Shown here in pieces: positions 25,887 through 34,680 of a stretch of 52,912 bases of DNA. Under the pieces are notes generated by a model. It searched no databases. It saw nothing but the letters and a program-made list of their open reading frames with translations, and was not told the DNA's origin. The position numbers were made by a program, and so were the translations under genes. The stretch's first letter is position 1. Each line of letters starts with the position of its first letter. Location of the stretch: contig JAKUQE010000019.1 of assembly GCA_022450395.1 (NCBI GenBank), positions 1-52,912 on the forward strand, given 5' to 3'. Origin of the DNA: Dehalococcoidia bacterium (GTDB lineage Bacteria; Chloroflexota; Dehalococcoidia; Lucifugimonadales; UBA3495).

Positions 25887-27824
25887 TCAGAGGTTCACGA
25901 TGTCTACCGGTTCCAATGGCCCCGCCGCGTCAAAGCCGAAGATTTTTGAGTAGAAGTAAAGCTCGGCGTCCAAAGCCCGCTTGATGTTCTCGGAGCGGCG
26001 GAATCCGTGCTGCTCACCTGGGAACGGTAGATATGCCGTGGCGATACCCTTGGCCCGCACCGCGTCGAACATAGATTCTGCTTGGCCGGGCGGCACGATC
26101 TTGTCCTCCATGCCTTGAAATAGGATCAGCGGGCAGGAAAGCTGACTGGTGAAGTTGATGGGAGACCTTTGCCGGTACACTTCCGCCTCTTGAGGGTAGG
26201 CTCCGACCAGACCGTCCAGGTAACGGGACTCGAACTTATGGGTATCCTTGGCCAGCGTTTCCAGGTCGCTCACGCCGTAGTAGCTGGCCCCGGCGGCGAA
26301 CACGTCCCGGAAGGTCAGCGCGGCCAAGGTGGTATATCCTCCGGCGCTGCCGCCGTCGATGGCCAGCCTCTTACCATCTGCCAGACCTTGCCGCACCAAG
26401 TACAGCGCCCCGTTGACGCAGTCGTCCACGTCGACGATGCCCCACTGTCCCCTCAGGCGTTCCCGGTACGCCCTGCCGTAGGCGGTGCTGCCCCCGTAGT
26501 TGACGTCCAGAACGGCGAAACCCCGGCTGGTCCAATATTGAATACCCAGGTCCAGGGCGACGGAGGTCGCGCTGGTGGGGCCGCCGTGGCTTTTCACCAG
26601 CAACGGCGGTTTTTCGCCGGGGATTGGTTCGTAGTCCCCGTTGGACGGCGGGTAGTAGAAAGCGTGGGCGGTCAGGCCATTTTCGGTGGGGTATTCGATG
26701 GCTTCAGGGGTAGACAAATATGCCCGTCCCAGGCTTACATCGCCGGAGGTCCGCAACACATGGGTATCGCCCGCCGCCAGGTCCAGTCGGACAACCGACA
26801 ACGCCTCGACCGGGGACCCGGCGATGATTACCGCAGTCTCCGAAGCCACCCGCAGGTCTCCCCTTGCCATGTCGGAATAGGGCGTGGGTATGGGATTCAG
26901 TTCCCGGAGTTCCGTATCCACACTGGCCAGCTTCCAGTCGCCACCCTGGACATAAGAGCAGATGATCTGCCGCTCTGACTGGAAGGCGTAAGTGGACGAA
27001 CCGAACATCCACTGCGGCCTGCCGAACTCGGCTTCCATCTCGGTGACCGGCTCGACGGCTCCGTTGCGCCAACGGTAGATGTTCCACCATCCCGTGCGGT
27101 CTGACACGAAATATAGAGTTCCATTCGGGGACCACTCCGGCTGAAAGATCGACTCTTCCGGGCCACCGGCCACTTTCTCGGGATGCTCCAAGGTGCCGTT
27201 CGAGTTTAGGTCCGACACCCACAACTCGCAACCGTCCCAGGGCATGTTGGGGTGGTTCCAACTGAGCCAGGTCAACTTCCCGCCGTCGGCGCTGAGCCGG
27301 GGCGAGGAATAAAAATCCGCGCCTGAAACCAGCGCCTGGCCGGAGCTACCACCTTTAATGGAAAGGCTGACCAGAGTGTTCACCGCCTCCTGAGAGGACG
27401 AGGTATGGTCCTCACGGACGCAGATGATTTGACCTCTAAGGTGGTCAATGACCATGTCGGCGTATCGCTTGTCTCCCTCGGGTGTGACGGGGACCGGCGA
27501 TTCTCCATGGCGGCCCCGGTACATGCGCTGGTCGTCGTAGTTGACGAAGTAGACCACCCCATCGGCCACGCAAAAAGCGCCGCCGCCGTACTCGTGGACC
27601 CGGCTGCGGGCGTTGAAGGGCGAAGGCGTCACGTCGTCGATATTTCCATCGTCCGTCCGCCGAACGACGACGTTGCGCCCGCCTTCCCGGGGGCGCTGCT
27701 CCACCCAATATATATCCTCTCCGTCCAGAGCCAACTGGCCCAGCCTGATCGATTCGGCAACGATGAGGTCCGATGTTACCGGCGATTTCCACGAGCCATA
27801 GGGCGCTACTTGAACTTCTGGCAT
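25887..27824 (-). CDS. S9-family peptidase (prolyl oligopeptidase type)
   Basis: A 645-residue serine peptidase with an N-terminal beta-propeller (residues about 30-370, with [21 protein letters not shown]-like blades) and a C-terminal alpha/beta-hydrolase domain. The catalytic Ser is in [11 protein letters not shown], the Asp in [10 protein letters not shown] and the His in EQHGF. Family members cleave after proline or remove acyl-aminoacyl residues from short peptides. ATG at 27824 is preferred for the GGAG upstream; 13 further residues are open. No signal peptide, so cytoplasmic. Divergent from the UGSC selenoprotein gene. Confidence 0.93.
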   Translation of the reverse strand: [645 protein letters not shown]

Positions 27825-27953
27825 CCCTTCTCCCTGGGTTCCCGTTGCGTATTGAACTTTCAAGGCCTAGTATAAGGCAGCAAAACCGGCGCTTGTATCT
27901 TCCAGTCAAAGCGATGCGGTATCGGCCGGCGCCGGCAGATGGAGGGGATAGCC

Positions 27954-28499
27954 ATGGTATCAGGTCAATCGACCACGGTGCTTCATCCCGGAGCCGAGGA
28001 CGCGGCCCGAAAATTTGAATTGGCTCCGAGATTGTCCGATCTGAAAGGAACCACCGTGGGCCTTATCGACAACCACAAAAGGAACGCCGACGTGTACATC
28101 GCCGAGCTCAGCAGGGTACTGCAAGAAGAGTACGGTGTGTCCAAAGTGGTGACCTACCGCAAGGCCAGCCAGAGCATACCCACTCCTGACGACGTGCTGG
28201 ATAGCCTGGCCGCCGAATGCGACGCCATCGTCCACGCCGTGGCCGATTGAGGGTCCTGCACAGCGTGGGGTCTCCACGACGGAATAGAGTCGGAAAAGCG
28301 GGGCCGTCCCGCAGTAACGGTAATCACCCGGGCGTTCACCAAAGCGGCGGAGCTTAGGGCCAAGGCGTTGGGCATGACTGATCACCCAGTGGTGGTGATC
28401 GACCATCCGATCGCCAGCAAACCACCGGAAGCGGTTCAGAAAATGGCCTTGGCCAGCATTAAAGAGGTCGCCCAGGGATTGGTGTCGCCTTCCAGCTAA
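27954..28499 (+). CDS. UGSC-family selenoprotein (in-frame UGA = selenocysteine)
   Basis: Read through the TGA at 28248-28250 as selenocysteine, this is a 181-residue protein with the family's defining U99-G-S-C102 motif, ending in TAA. Upstream the sequence has GTTVGLIDNHKRNADVYI and CDAIVHAVAD; downstream it continues as TAWGLHDGIESEKRGRPAV, ITRAFTKAAELRAKALGM and VVIDHPIASKPP without another stop. A SECIS-like hairpin follows the UGA. ATG at 27954 has GGAGGGG upstream. Stopping at the UGA would leave an orphan N-terminal half and a 250-base 'gap' that is really conserved coding sequence. The family is known as a (seleno)protein group, with CGSC in Cys homologues, but its reaction is not known; the U-x-x-C spacing suggests thiol/selenol redox or metal binding. 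It leads a plus-strand cluster. Confidence 0.9.
28251..28283 (+). promoter_or_regulatory. SECIS element of the UGSC gene
   Basis: After the UGA come 18 bases and then a loop GGUCU (28269-28273) closed by the perfect 5-bp stem CGTGG/CCACG (28264-28268 with 28274-28278). In E. coli fdhF the SelB-binding loop also carries GGUCU, and by my recollection the distance from UGA is likewise 18 bases. A SelB-GTP-Sec-tRNA complex would bind this hairpin. Confidence 0.85.
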
Positions 28500-28515
28500 G
28501 AAATAAGGGTTAACG

Positions 28516-29577
28516 ATGAGTGAAACAGGCACCGGAAAATCGGCCAGCCGTCTCCAGGTGTCCGGGCCGATCAGCCAGGTAAACGACTACTTTTACGACC
28601 AAGGTTGGACCGATGGGTTGCCCATCGTGCCGCCCACCGAGGACCTGGTTCTGGAGATGCTGGAGGCCTGTCAGGTGTCGGGCACCAGCGTTCTGGGCCG
28701 GATTCCTCCCCTGGATGGCACGGTCACGGTAGAGAAGGTCGCCATCAACAGCGTGATGGCAGGGTGCAAGCCCGACTACTTCCCGGTGGTCCTGGCGGCG
28801 GTCAAGGCGGTACTGCAGCCCCAGTTCAACGTTGGCTCCATCACCACTACCACAGGCGGGGCCGCGCCGGTGGTCATCGTCAGCGGGCCGGTTGCCGACA
28901 GGTTGGGCATTCATGGCGGCACGGCGGTATTTGGCTCGGGACACCGGGCCAACGCGACCATCGGCCGCGCCCTTCGGCTGACCATGCGTAACCTGGGCGG
29001 GGCAGTGGCCGCTACCATGGAGAAGTCCACTCACGGCTGGCCCGGCAAGTACACCATGTGTTTCTCCGAGAACCAGGAGGCGAACCCCTGGGAGCCGCTT
29101 CACGAAGAGATGGGGTACAAACCCAACGACAGCACCGTTACCGTTGTCGCCTCCCGGGGCATACATACCTTGGTGGAGTCTAGCCAGGAAACGGGACTCG
29201 GGGTGCTTGAGACGATGGTTGGCTCCATGACCGCCGGCGGAATCTCAGGCTATAGCTTCCAGTCTCGCGGTGCTTCCGTTGTCATCGTTTTAGGGCCGGA
29301 GCACGCCGCGGAGATCGCCGCCGACGGTTTTGGGCGCAAGGAGATCAAAGAATACCTCTTCGAGAATGTCCGTCTGCCCATGGGACAGATCAAGAATAGG
29401 GGACACTACGGCACCCGGTCCTGGCCCGACGAATACGACAGCAAACCGGACGACTTCATGGTTCCATTAGTGGCGGATGTGGACAAACTGGTCCTGGTGG
29501 TCGCCGGCGGCGACGGGCGTCACAGCTCCTGGTTCCCCGCCTGGTCGGCCACCCAGCGGGCCGTCGAGGTAATCTAG
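28516..29577 (+). CDS. Conserved protein of unknown function, UGSC partner
   Basis: A 353-residue protein starting 16 bp after the UGSC stop. I do not recognise the family with confidence. Visible blocks are QGWTDGLPIVPPTEDLV near residue 30, EKVAINSVMAGCKPDYFPVVLAA near 80 with a conserved-looking Cys, TTTTGGAAPVVIVSGPVA near 115, GSGHRANATIGRA near 140 and FVPL..DKLVLVVAGGDGRHSSWFP at the C-terminus. No signal peptide or membrane segment. The Gly-rich turns and the C-terminal 'VVAGGDGRHS' block look catalytic rather than structural. Tight spacing with UGSC suggests the two act together; the transporter and hydantoinase downstream suggest catabolism of an imported small molecule. Confidence 0.65.
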   Translation: MSETGTGKSASRLQVSGPISQVNDYFYDQGWTDGLPIVPPTEDLVLEMLEACQVSGTSVLGRIPPLDGTVTVEKVAINSVMAGCKPDYFPVVLAAVKAVLQPQFNVGSITTTTGGAAPVVIVSGPVADRLGIHGGTAVFGSGHRANATIGRALRLTMRNLGGAVAATMEKSTHGWPGKYTMCFSENQEANPWEPLHEEMGYKPNDSTVTVVASRGIHTLVESSQETGLGVLETMVGSMTAGGISGYSFQSRGASVVIVLGPEHAAEIAADGFGRKEIKEYLFENVRLPMGQIKNRGHYGTRSWPDEYDSKPDDFMVPLVADVDKLVLVVAGGDGRHSSWFPAWSATQRAVEVI

Positions 29578-29665
29578 GGTTAGCCCAGAAACTTTTTCTC
29601 GGATACCCATTCCTCGCCAGAGACGGTATGGTCTTCCTGGTTCGAGATGATCGAATCTTTCCCAC

Positions 29666-30874
29666 TTGCAGGTGAATGTGCGCACCTTTGCCCGCGATAT
29701 CAACAGCGCGGCGTTATGGGCTGGAGTGACCGCCTTCATTTGGTATGCCTTTGGAGCGGTGCCCGTGCACATGGCCGTCGCCGGGCAGCTCGGACTCACC
29801 TCGGCCCAATCGTCTAGCTGGATATTCATAATCTGGACCAGCGGCGCGGTCGCGTCTATCGGCCTTTCCCTGTTTTTCCGGATGCCTATACCAATCACTT
29901 GGAGTATTCCGGGGCTCATATACTTGGGTACGCTGGCGGGTAACTTCACCTTCGCTGAGATCGTAGGGGCTAACCTGGTGGCGGGTGTGTTGATACTGCT
30001 TCTTGGACTCCTGGGAGTCGGCGGACGAATCATTAACTGGCTACCGCTGCCCATCGTGATGGGGATGTTTGCCGGCAGTATCTTTGGCTACGTCACTCGC
30101 TTGGTGACCGTTACCGTGGAGGACGCATTGGTGGCTGGTCCGACGGTCGCAGGTTATTTCCTGGGCCGGCTCATCGCGAACCCGCGCATCCCGCCCGTGG
30201 GCCTTGCCGTGGTATTTGGGGGGATCGCGATCCTCGTAGGCGGTCAAGCCACTACGGAAGCTATGTCTTGGAGCTTACCGGTCCTGGCTGTGCCCGATAT
30301 GGGGTTTTCGTTGGCCGCCATTGCTGCGATCAGCCTGCCGATGGTCGCGCTGACATTGGGTCTGGGAAATGTCCAAGGATTGGGCTTCCTTTTAGGGCAA
30401 GGCTACAAAGTGCCGGTCAATCCCATATCGATCGTGGTTGGTGTCAATTCAGTAGTTAACGCGATACTGGGAGGACATCCCGCATCGGTGGCTCGCGCCG
30501 GGATCGCGATTCTGGCCAGTCCCGATGCCGGGCCGGAATCCCAGAGGTACTGTGGCACCATTCTCGCCGCGGTGCTAACAATGACGATAGCGCTAGCCGC
30601 TGGACTCGTGATCCCCATTCTCGCCGTTCTACCGTCGTCGTATGTGTTTGCACTGGCGGGCTTGGCCATCTTTGCGTCCCTACAAGACGCCTTCGAGAAA
30701 GCTTTCGCCAGCAGCTTACGCTTCGGAGCCTTGGTAGCATTCGCTGTGGCGTCCACCTCCTTCTCCTTCGTGGGAATCACGTCGGCTTTGTGGGCGGTGA
30801 TCGCTGGTTTGGCCGCCTCTCTGATCGCGGAACGGAGCGAGCTTCTGACACACTGGTGGGATAATCAAAGTTAA
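29666..30874 (+). CDS. BenE-type benzoate/anion transporter family protein
   Basis: A 402-residue, very hydrophobic protein with about 12-14 membrane segments. It matches the BenE family (NCS2-related fold): AVPVHMAVAGQLGLTSAQSSSWIF near residue 33, MPIPITWSIPGLIYLGTL near 72, and a second half with NPISIVVGVNSVVNAILGGHPASVARAG near residue 250. BenE proteins import benzoate or similar organic acids with protons. Start TTG at 29666 or GTG at 29672; neither has a strong ribosome-binding site. It ends 10 bases before the hydantoinase start, so the substrate is probably metabolised by the flanking genes. Confidence 0.82.
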   Translation: MQVNVRTFARDINSAALWAGVTAFIWYAFGAVPVHMAVAGQLGLTSAQSSSWIFIIWTSGAVASIGLSLFFRMPIPITWSIPGLIYLGTLAGNFTFAEIVGANLVAGVLILLLGLLGVGGRIINWLPLPIVMGMFAGSIFGYVTRLVTVTVEDALVAGPTVAGYFLGRLIANPRIPPVGLAVVFGGIAILVGGQATTEAMSWSLPVLAVPDMGFSLAAIAAISLPMVALTLGLGNVQGLGFLLGQGYKVPVNPISIVVGVNSVVNAILGGHPASVARAGIAILASPDAGPESQRYCGTILAAVLTMTIALAAGLVIPILAVLPSSYVFALAGLAIFASLQDAFEKAFASSLRFGALVAFAVASTSFSFVGITSALWAVIAGLAASLIAERSELLTHWWDNQS

Positions 30875-30884
30875 GGAGTAGGTA

Positions 30885-33800
30885 GTGTTCAAGATAGGGA
30901 TCGATGTCGGAGGCACGTTTACCGACTTTGTGGTGGACAGCGATGGCGAACCGCCCCGGTATTTCAAGACGCAGTCCACGCCCCACGACCCGTCGGAAGG
31001 GGTGATGACCGGGCTTGAAGACGCGGCCCAGGCTTACGGCTTGTCTCTGCAGGAATTTCTGGACGCGACGGAATTGGTGATCCATGGATCCACGGTTGCC
31101 ACCAACACGCTGGTAGAGCGAAAAGGCGCCAAAGTCGGCCTGATCACTACCGATGGTTTCCGGGACCTGCTGGAGATGCGGGAAGGGTTGAAGGAAGACC
31201 GGTACAACCTACGAATGACCCCGGTGGAGCCGCTGGTACCCCGCTACTTGCGCTTGGGAATCCCGGAGCGGGTACGGTATGACGGCGCGGTGTACACGCC
31301 GTTGGACGAGGAAGCCCTGGACCGGGCCCTGGAGCACTTCCGTCAGGAGGGGGTCGAAGCCCTGGCGGTATGCTTCCTGTTTTCCTATTTGAATCCCACC
31401 CACGAAGCCAGGGTCTACGAAAAGATCCGCGAGAAGTTCCCCGATGTTTACACCTCCCTCTCCCACGAAGTGATTCCCCAGATCAAGGAGTTCGACCGGC
31501 TCAGCACCACCGTTATCAACTCCTACGTCGGACCGGTCTTCGGCAGGTATCTCCAACACCTGAAAGACCGGTTCGCGCCTTATCGCAGCTTCGGTGAAGT
31601 CCTCATCATGCAATCCAACGGCGGGGTCGCGCCCATCGACGAGTGCAGCCGCATGGGTGTCCGGGCCATCCTTTCCGGACCGGCCGGTGGCGTCAGCGCC
31701 GCCGCTTACCACGGAGAGCTTCTGGACGAGCCCAAGATCATCGCTTTCGACATGGGCGGCACCAGCACCGATATTTCCCTGATCGAAGATGGCGCGCCCC
31801 ACCTGGCCCACGAGAAATTCGAGGGTGGCTGGAAGATAGCAGTGCCCATGATCGACATCCACACTCTGGGGGCCGGCGGAGGCAGTATCGCTTCGGTAGG
31901 TCCGGGGGGGATCCTTCACGTTGGCCCCTTGAGCGCGGGAGCCGACCCGGGACCGGCCTGCTACGGCAAGGGCGGAGAAGACGCCACCGTTACCGACGCC
32001 AACCTGATGCTGGGCTATCTAGACCCGGACAACTTCCTCGGCGGCAAAGCCAAGTTGAATAAAACTCTGGCGGAAAAGGCGCTGGAAGAACGGGTGGCCA
32101 AGCCCTTGGGGATGACGGCCGTGGAAGCGGCCTACGGCGTTTCCAAAGTCGTTGCCACCACCATGGCGGAAGGTATCCGCCTGATGTCGGTACAACGAGG
32201 CGTGGACCCTCGGGCGTTCACTATTCTCGCTTTTGGCGGAGCGGCGGGGCTCCATGCCGGACAGGTGGCGCGAGAGTTGCAGGTTAAAAAGGTGCACCTT
32301 CCGGTGGCGGGGCCGGTGCTCTCGGCCTACGGGATGTTATGCACCGACCTGAAGTACGACTTCTCCCGGTCTCATCCGGCCAGCCTAGACGGGATCGACC
32401 TGGAGACCGTGCGGTCAATCTTGAGCGGACTTGAGTCCCAGGGTAGGGAAAAGCTGCGGGTCCAAGGGATCTCCGAAGAGGACATTGAGGTCCAGAGATC
32501 GGCGGATATGCGTTACCTGGACCAGGTGTACGAGGTAAACGTCGCCTTCCCTGACCCGTCCCAGCAGGACAGCGCGTTATTGTCGGAATGGTCCGGCAAC
32601 TTTCATCGGCGATACCAGGAATTGTATTCCTACCACCAGCAGGAACAGGAAGTGCGGCTGGTCACGTTGCGGGTCACGGTGGTTGGACGCTTGTCCAGGA
32701 TCTCTCAGTCCCAGAGCACCTCCTCTCGGGACGCTACGGCCTCCGCCATCCCCGTGGGCACACGCCGGGTGTTCCTGGGCGAGTGGCATGAAGTCCCCGT
32801 CTACGCCATCGGCACGCTGCCTCCCGGTGCCCGGTTGGATGGACCGGCCATCCTGGAGTCGGACTTCACCACCATACTGGTAGAAACCGGCGACCGCGTC
32901 ACCGTGGACCGGACCGGTGGGATAGAACTGCATGTGGCCCTCGATACTGCTGATGTTGCTCCAGAAAGCGCTGGTGCTTCGACAAGCTCACCACGAACGG
33001 AGGAAGGAGAATATCGCCCTGACCCCATCACCCTGGCTGTGGTGGAGCATCGCTTGGAGTCCATCGCCTTGGAGATGACCGAGGTGATGCTGCGCACCTC
33101 CATGTCTCAGATACTCAACTCCAGCCGGGACTTCTCCACCGCAATCCTGGACGGAGAGTGCCAACTCGTTGCTCAGGGCGAGGGCATCCCGGTGCACATC
33201 AGCGCCCTGCCCATCGCCGGCGCCGCCGTACGCGACTACTTCGCCGGGGAGATGTCCGAGGGCGACCTGTTCATCCTGAACGACCCCTATTTCGGGGGCA
33301 GCCATCTACCGGACATAACCATCATCAAACCCGTGTTCTACCAGGGCGAGCTGCTGTTTTACGGCGTTAACCGCGCCCACCACAGCGACGTCGGAGGCGG
33401 CACTCACGGCGGCTACAACCCGGCGGCCAGCGAGATCTATCAGGAAGGGATCCGCATACCACCGCTGAAGCTGTACGACAAGGGCGTGCCTCGCGAGGAT
33501 GTTCTGCAGATGCTGGCGGCCAACGTCAGGATGCCGGAGAACTTCCTGGGCGACTTGAACGCCCAGATCGGCTCGGTAATGATTGCCGAGCAGCGCATCC
33601 TGGCGTTGCTGAAAAGCTACGGTCCAGACCGTTTAACGGCGGTGGTCAACGACATACTGGCCGCTACGGAACGGCAGGTGAGGGAATTCATCTCAGAGTG
33701 GCCCGACGGCGTTTATTATGGGGAGTCTTTCGTCGACGACGACGGCTTCGATGCCAAGCTGGTCCCCATCCGGGCCAAGGTCACCATAGAGGGCGGCTCC

Positions 33801-34652
33801 ATGACCATCGATCTGGGAGAGTCCAGTCCCCAGGTCACCGGGTTCATCAACAGCTCCTATGCCAACACCCGCTCTCTGACCCACGCCGCTATCATGTACA
33901 TCGCTCCCGCCGACGTGGCCCGCAACGAAGGGTCGGCGCGGGCGGTGCAGGTGATCGCGCCCAAGGGGCTGGTGGTCAACGCCAATCCCCCGGCCCCGGT
34001 GTGCATGAGCACCAACCATTGCGCCGAGGAGATCGTCGAGGCCATATTCAAGGCGCTGTCCCATGCGGTGCCCAAGTCGGTTACCGCCGGGTTCTCCCGC
34101 CGCCTGCGCTACGCCATGACCGGCATCGACCCCCGCACCGGCCGCCGCTTCATCTGGCACTTCTTCCTGGCCCGGGGCGGTGGCGGGGCCTCTTACGGTT
34201 ACGACGGCTGGCCCAACGTGGGGGAGGTCAACGTCGCCGGGGGCATCCGCGCCCCCAGCATCGAGCTGACCGAAGAGCGTTTCCCCTTCTTCATCAAGTG
34301 CCACGAGCTGCGTGCCGATTCCGGTGGCGCTGGTACCTGGCGCGGCGGATTGGGGGCCATCTGTGACCTGGTATATGAGGGCACCGGACCGGCTCTGCTG
34401 AATACGGCCGGCGACGGCATAGTCGTCCCGCCCTTCGGCCTTTTCGGCGCGGAACCCGGCCTGCCCCACGACTACCGAATACTGTCCAACGGCACTGAAA
34501 GGGTGCTTGGATCCAAGGAGGTCGGCGTAGTAGTCAACCCCGGCGACCACGTCTACTGCCTATCCTCCGGCGGAGGCGGCTACGGCGACCCTGGGGAGCG
34601 AGACAAGGCGGCAAGGGAGTGGGATTTGAAGAACGGGTATGTGACGGGGTAG
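30885..34652 (+). CDS. Fused hydantoinase/oxoprolinase HyuA-HyuB
   Basis: A 1255-residue fusion, similar in size to eukaryotic 5-oxoprolinase. Residues 1-685 are HyuA: actin-like ATPase blocks GIDVGGTFTDFV, HGSTVATNTLVERKGAKV, ILSGPAGGVSAAAY, FDMGGTSTDISL and TLGAGGGSIA. Residues about 705-1255 are HyuB: DPITLAVVEHRLESIALEM, NSSRDFSTAIL, NDPYFGGSHLPDI, HHSDVGG and the terminal SSGGGGYGDP. The enzyme class opens hydantoins, oxoproline or related cyclic or carboxylated substrates with ATP. GTG start with AAGGAG upstream. The linker between the halves contains a dispersed DNA repeat (32975-33000) translated as ASTSSPRTE. Last gene of the UGSC cluster. Confidence 0.93.
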   Translation: MFKIGIDVGGTFTDFVVDSDGEPPRYFKTQSTPHDPSEGVMTGLEDAAQAYGLSLQEFLDATELVIHGSTVATNTLVERKGAKVGLITTDGFRDLLEMREGLKEDRYNLRMTPVEPLVPRYLRLGIPERVRYDGAVYTPLDEEALDRALEHFRQEGVEALAVCFLFSYLNPTHEARVYEKIREKFPDVYTSLSHEVIPQIKEFDRLSTTVINSYVGPVFGRYLQHLKDRFAPYRSFGEVLIMQSNGGVAPIDECSRMGVRAILSGPAGGVSAAAYHGELLDEPKIIAFDMGGTSTDISLIEDGAPHLAHEKFEGGWKIAVPMIDIHTLGAGGGSIASVGPGGILHVGPLSAGADPGPACYGKGGEDATVTDANLMLGYLDPDNFLGGKAKLNKTLAEKALEERVAKPLGMTAVEAAYGVSKVVATTMAEGIRLMSVQRGVDPRAFTILAFGGAAGLHAGQVARELQVKKVHLPVAGPVLSAYGMLCTDLKYDFSRSHPASLDGIDLETVRSILSGLESQGREKLRVQGISEEDIEVQRSADMRYLDQVYEVNVAFPDPSQQDSALLSEWSGNFHRRYQELYSYHQQEQEVRLVTLRVTVVGRLSRISQSQSTSSRDATASAIPVGTRRVFLGEWHEVPVYAIGTLPPGARLDGPAILESDFTTILVETGDRVTVDRTGGIELHVALDTADVAPESAGASTSSPRTEEGEYRPDPITLAVVEHRLESIALEMTEVMLRTSMSQILNSSRDFSTAILDGECQLVAQGEGIPVHISALPIAGAAVRDYFAGEMSEGDLFILNDPYFGGSHLPDITIIKPVFYQGELLFYGVNRAHHSDVGGGTHGGYNPAASEIYQEGIRIPPLKLYDKGVPREDVLQMLAANVRMPENFLGDLNAQIGSVMIAEQRILALLKSYGPDRLTAVVNDILAATERQVREFISEWPDGVYYGESFVDDDGFDAKLVPIRAKVTIEGGSMTIDLGESSPQVTGFINSSYANTRSLTHAAIMYIAPADVARNEGSARAVQVIAPKGLVVNANPPAPVCMSTNHCAEEIVEAIFKALSHAVPKSVTAGFSRRLRYAMTGIDPRTGRRFIWHFFLARGGGGASYGYDGWPNVGEVNVAGGIRAPSIELTEERFPFFIKCHELRADSGGAGTWRGGLGAICDLVYEGTGPALLNTAGDGIVVPPFGLFGAEPGLPHDYRILSNGTERVLGSKEVGVVVNPGDHVYCLSSGGGGYGDPGERDKAAREWDLKNGYVTG
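32975..33000 (+). repeat. Dispersed repeat inside the HyuA-HyuB linker
   Basis: TGCTTCGACAAGCTCACC followed by ACGAACGG: the last 21 bases are identical to the reverse complement of positions 1-21. It lies in frame at the exact junction of the HyuA and HyuB domains, where no family conservation is expected. Confidence 0.8.
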
Positions 34653-34680
34653 TTATCAGCTTTTAGCTTTCGGCAGTCAA

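Noticed and set aside
28251-28515. Non-coding gap or pseudogene tail after a 103-codon ORF
   Set aside because: The frame continues without stop to TAA at 28497-28499 with the UGSC motif and conserved-looking sequence; the SECIS hairpin explains the UGA.
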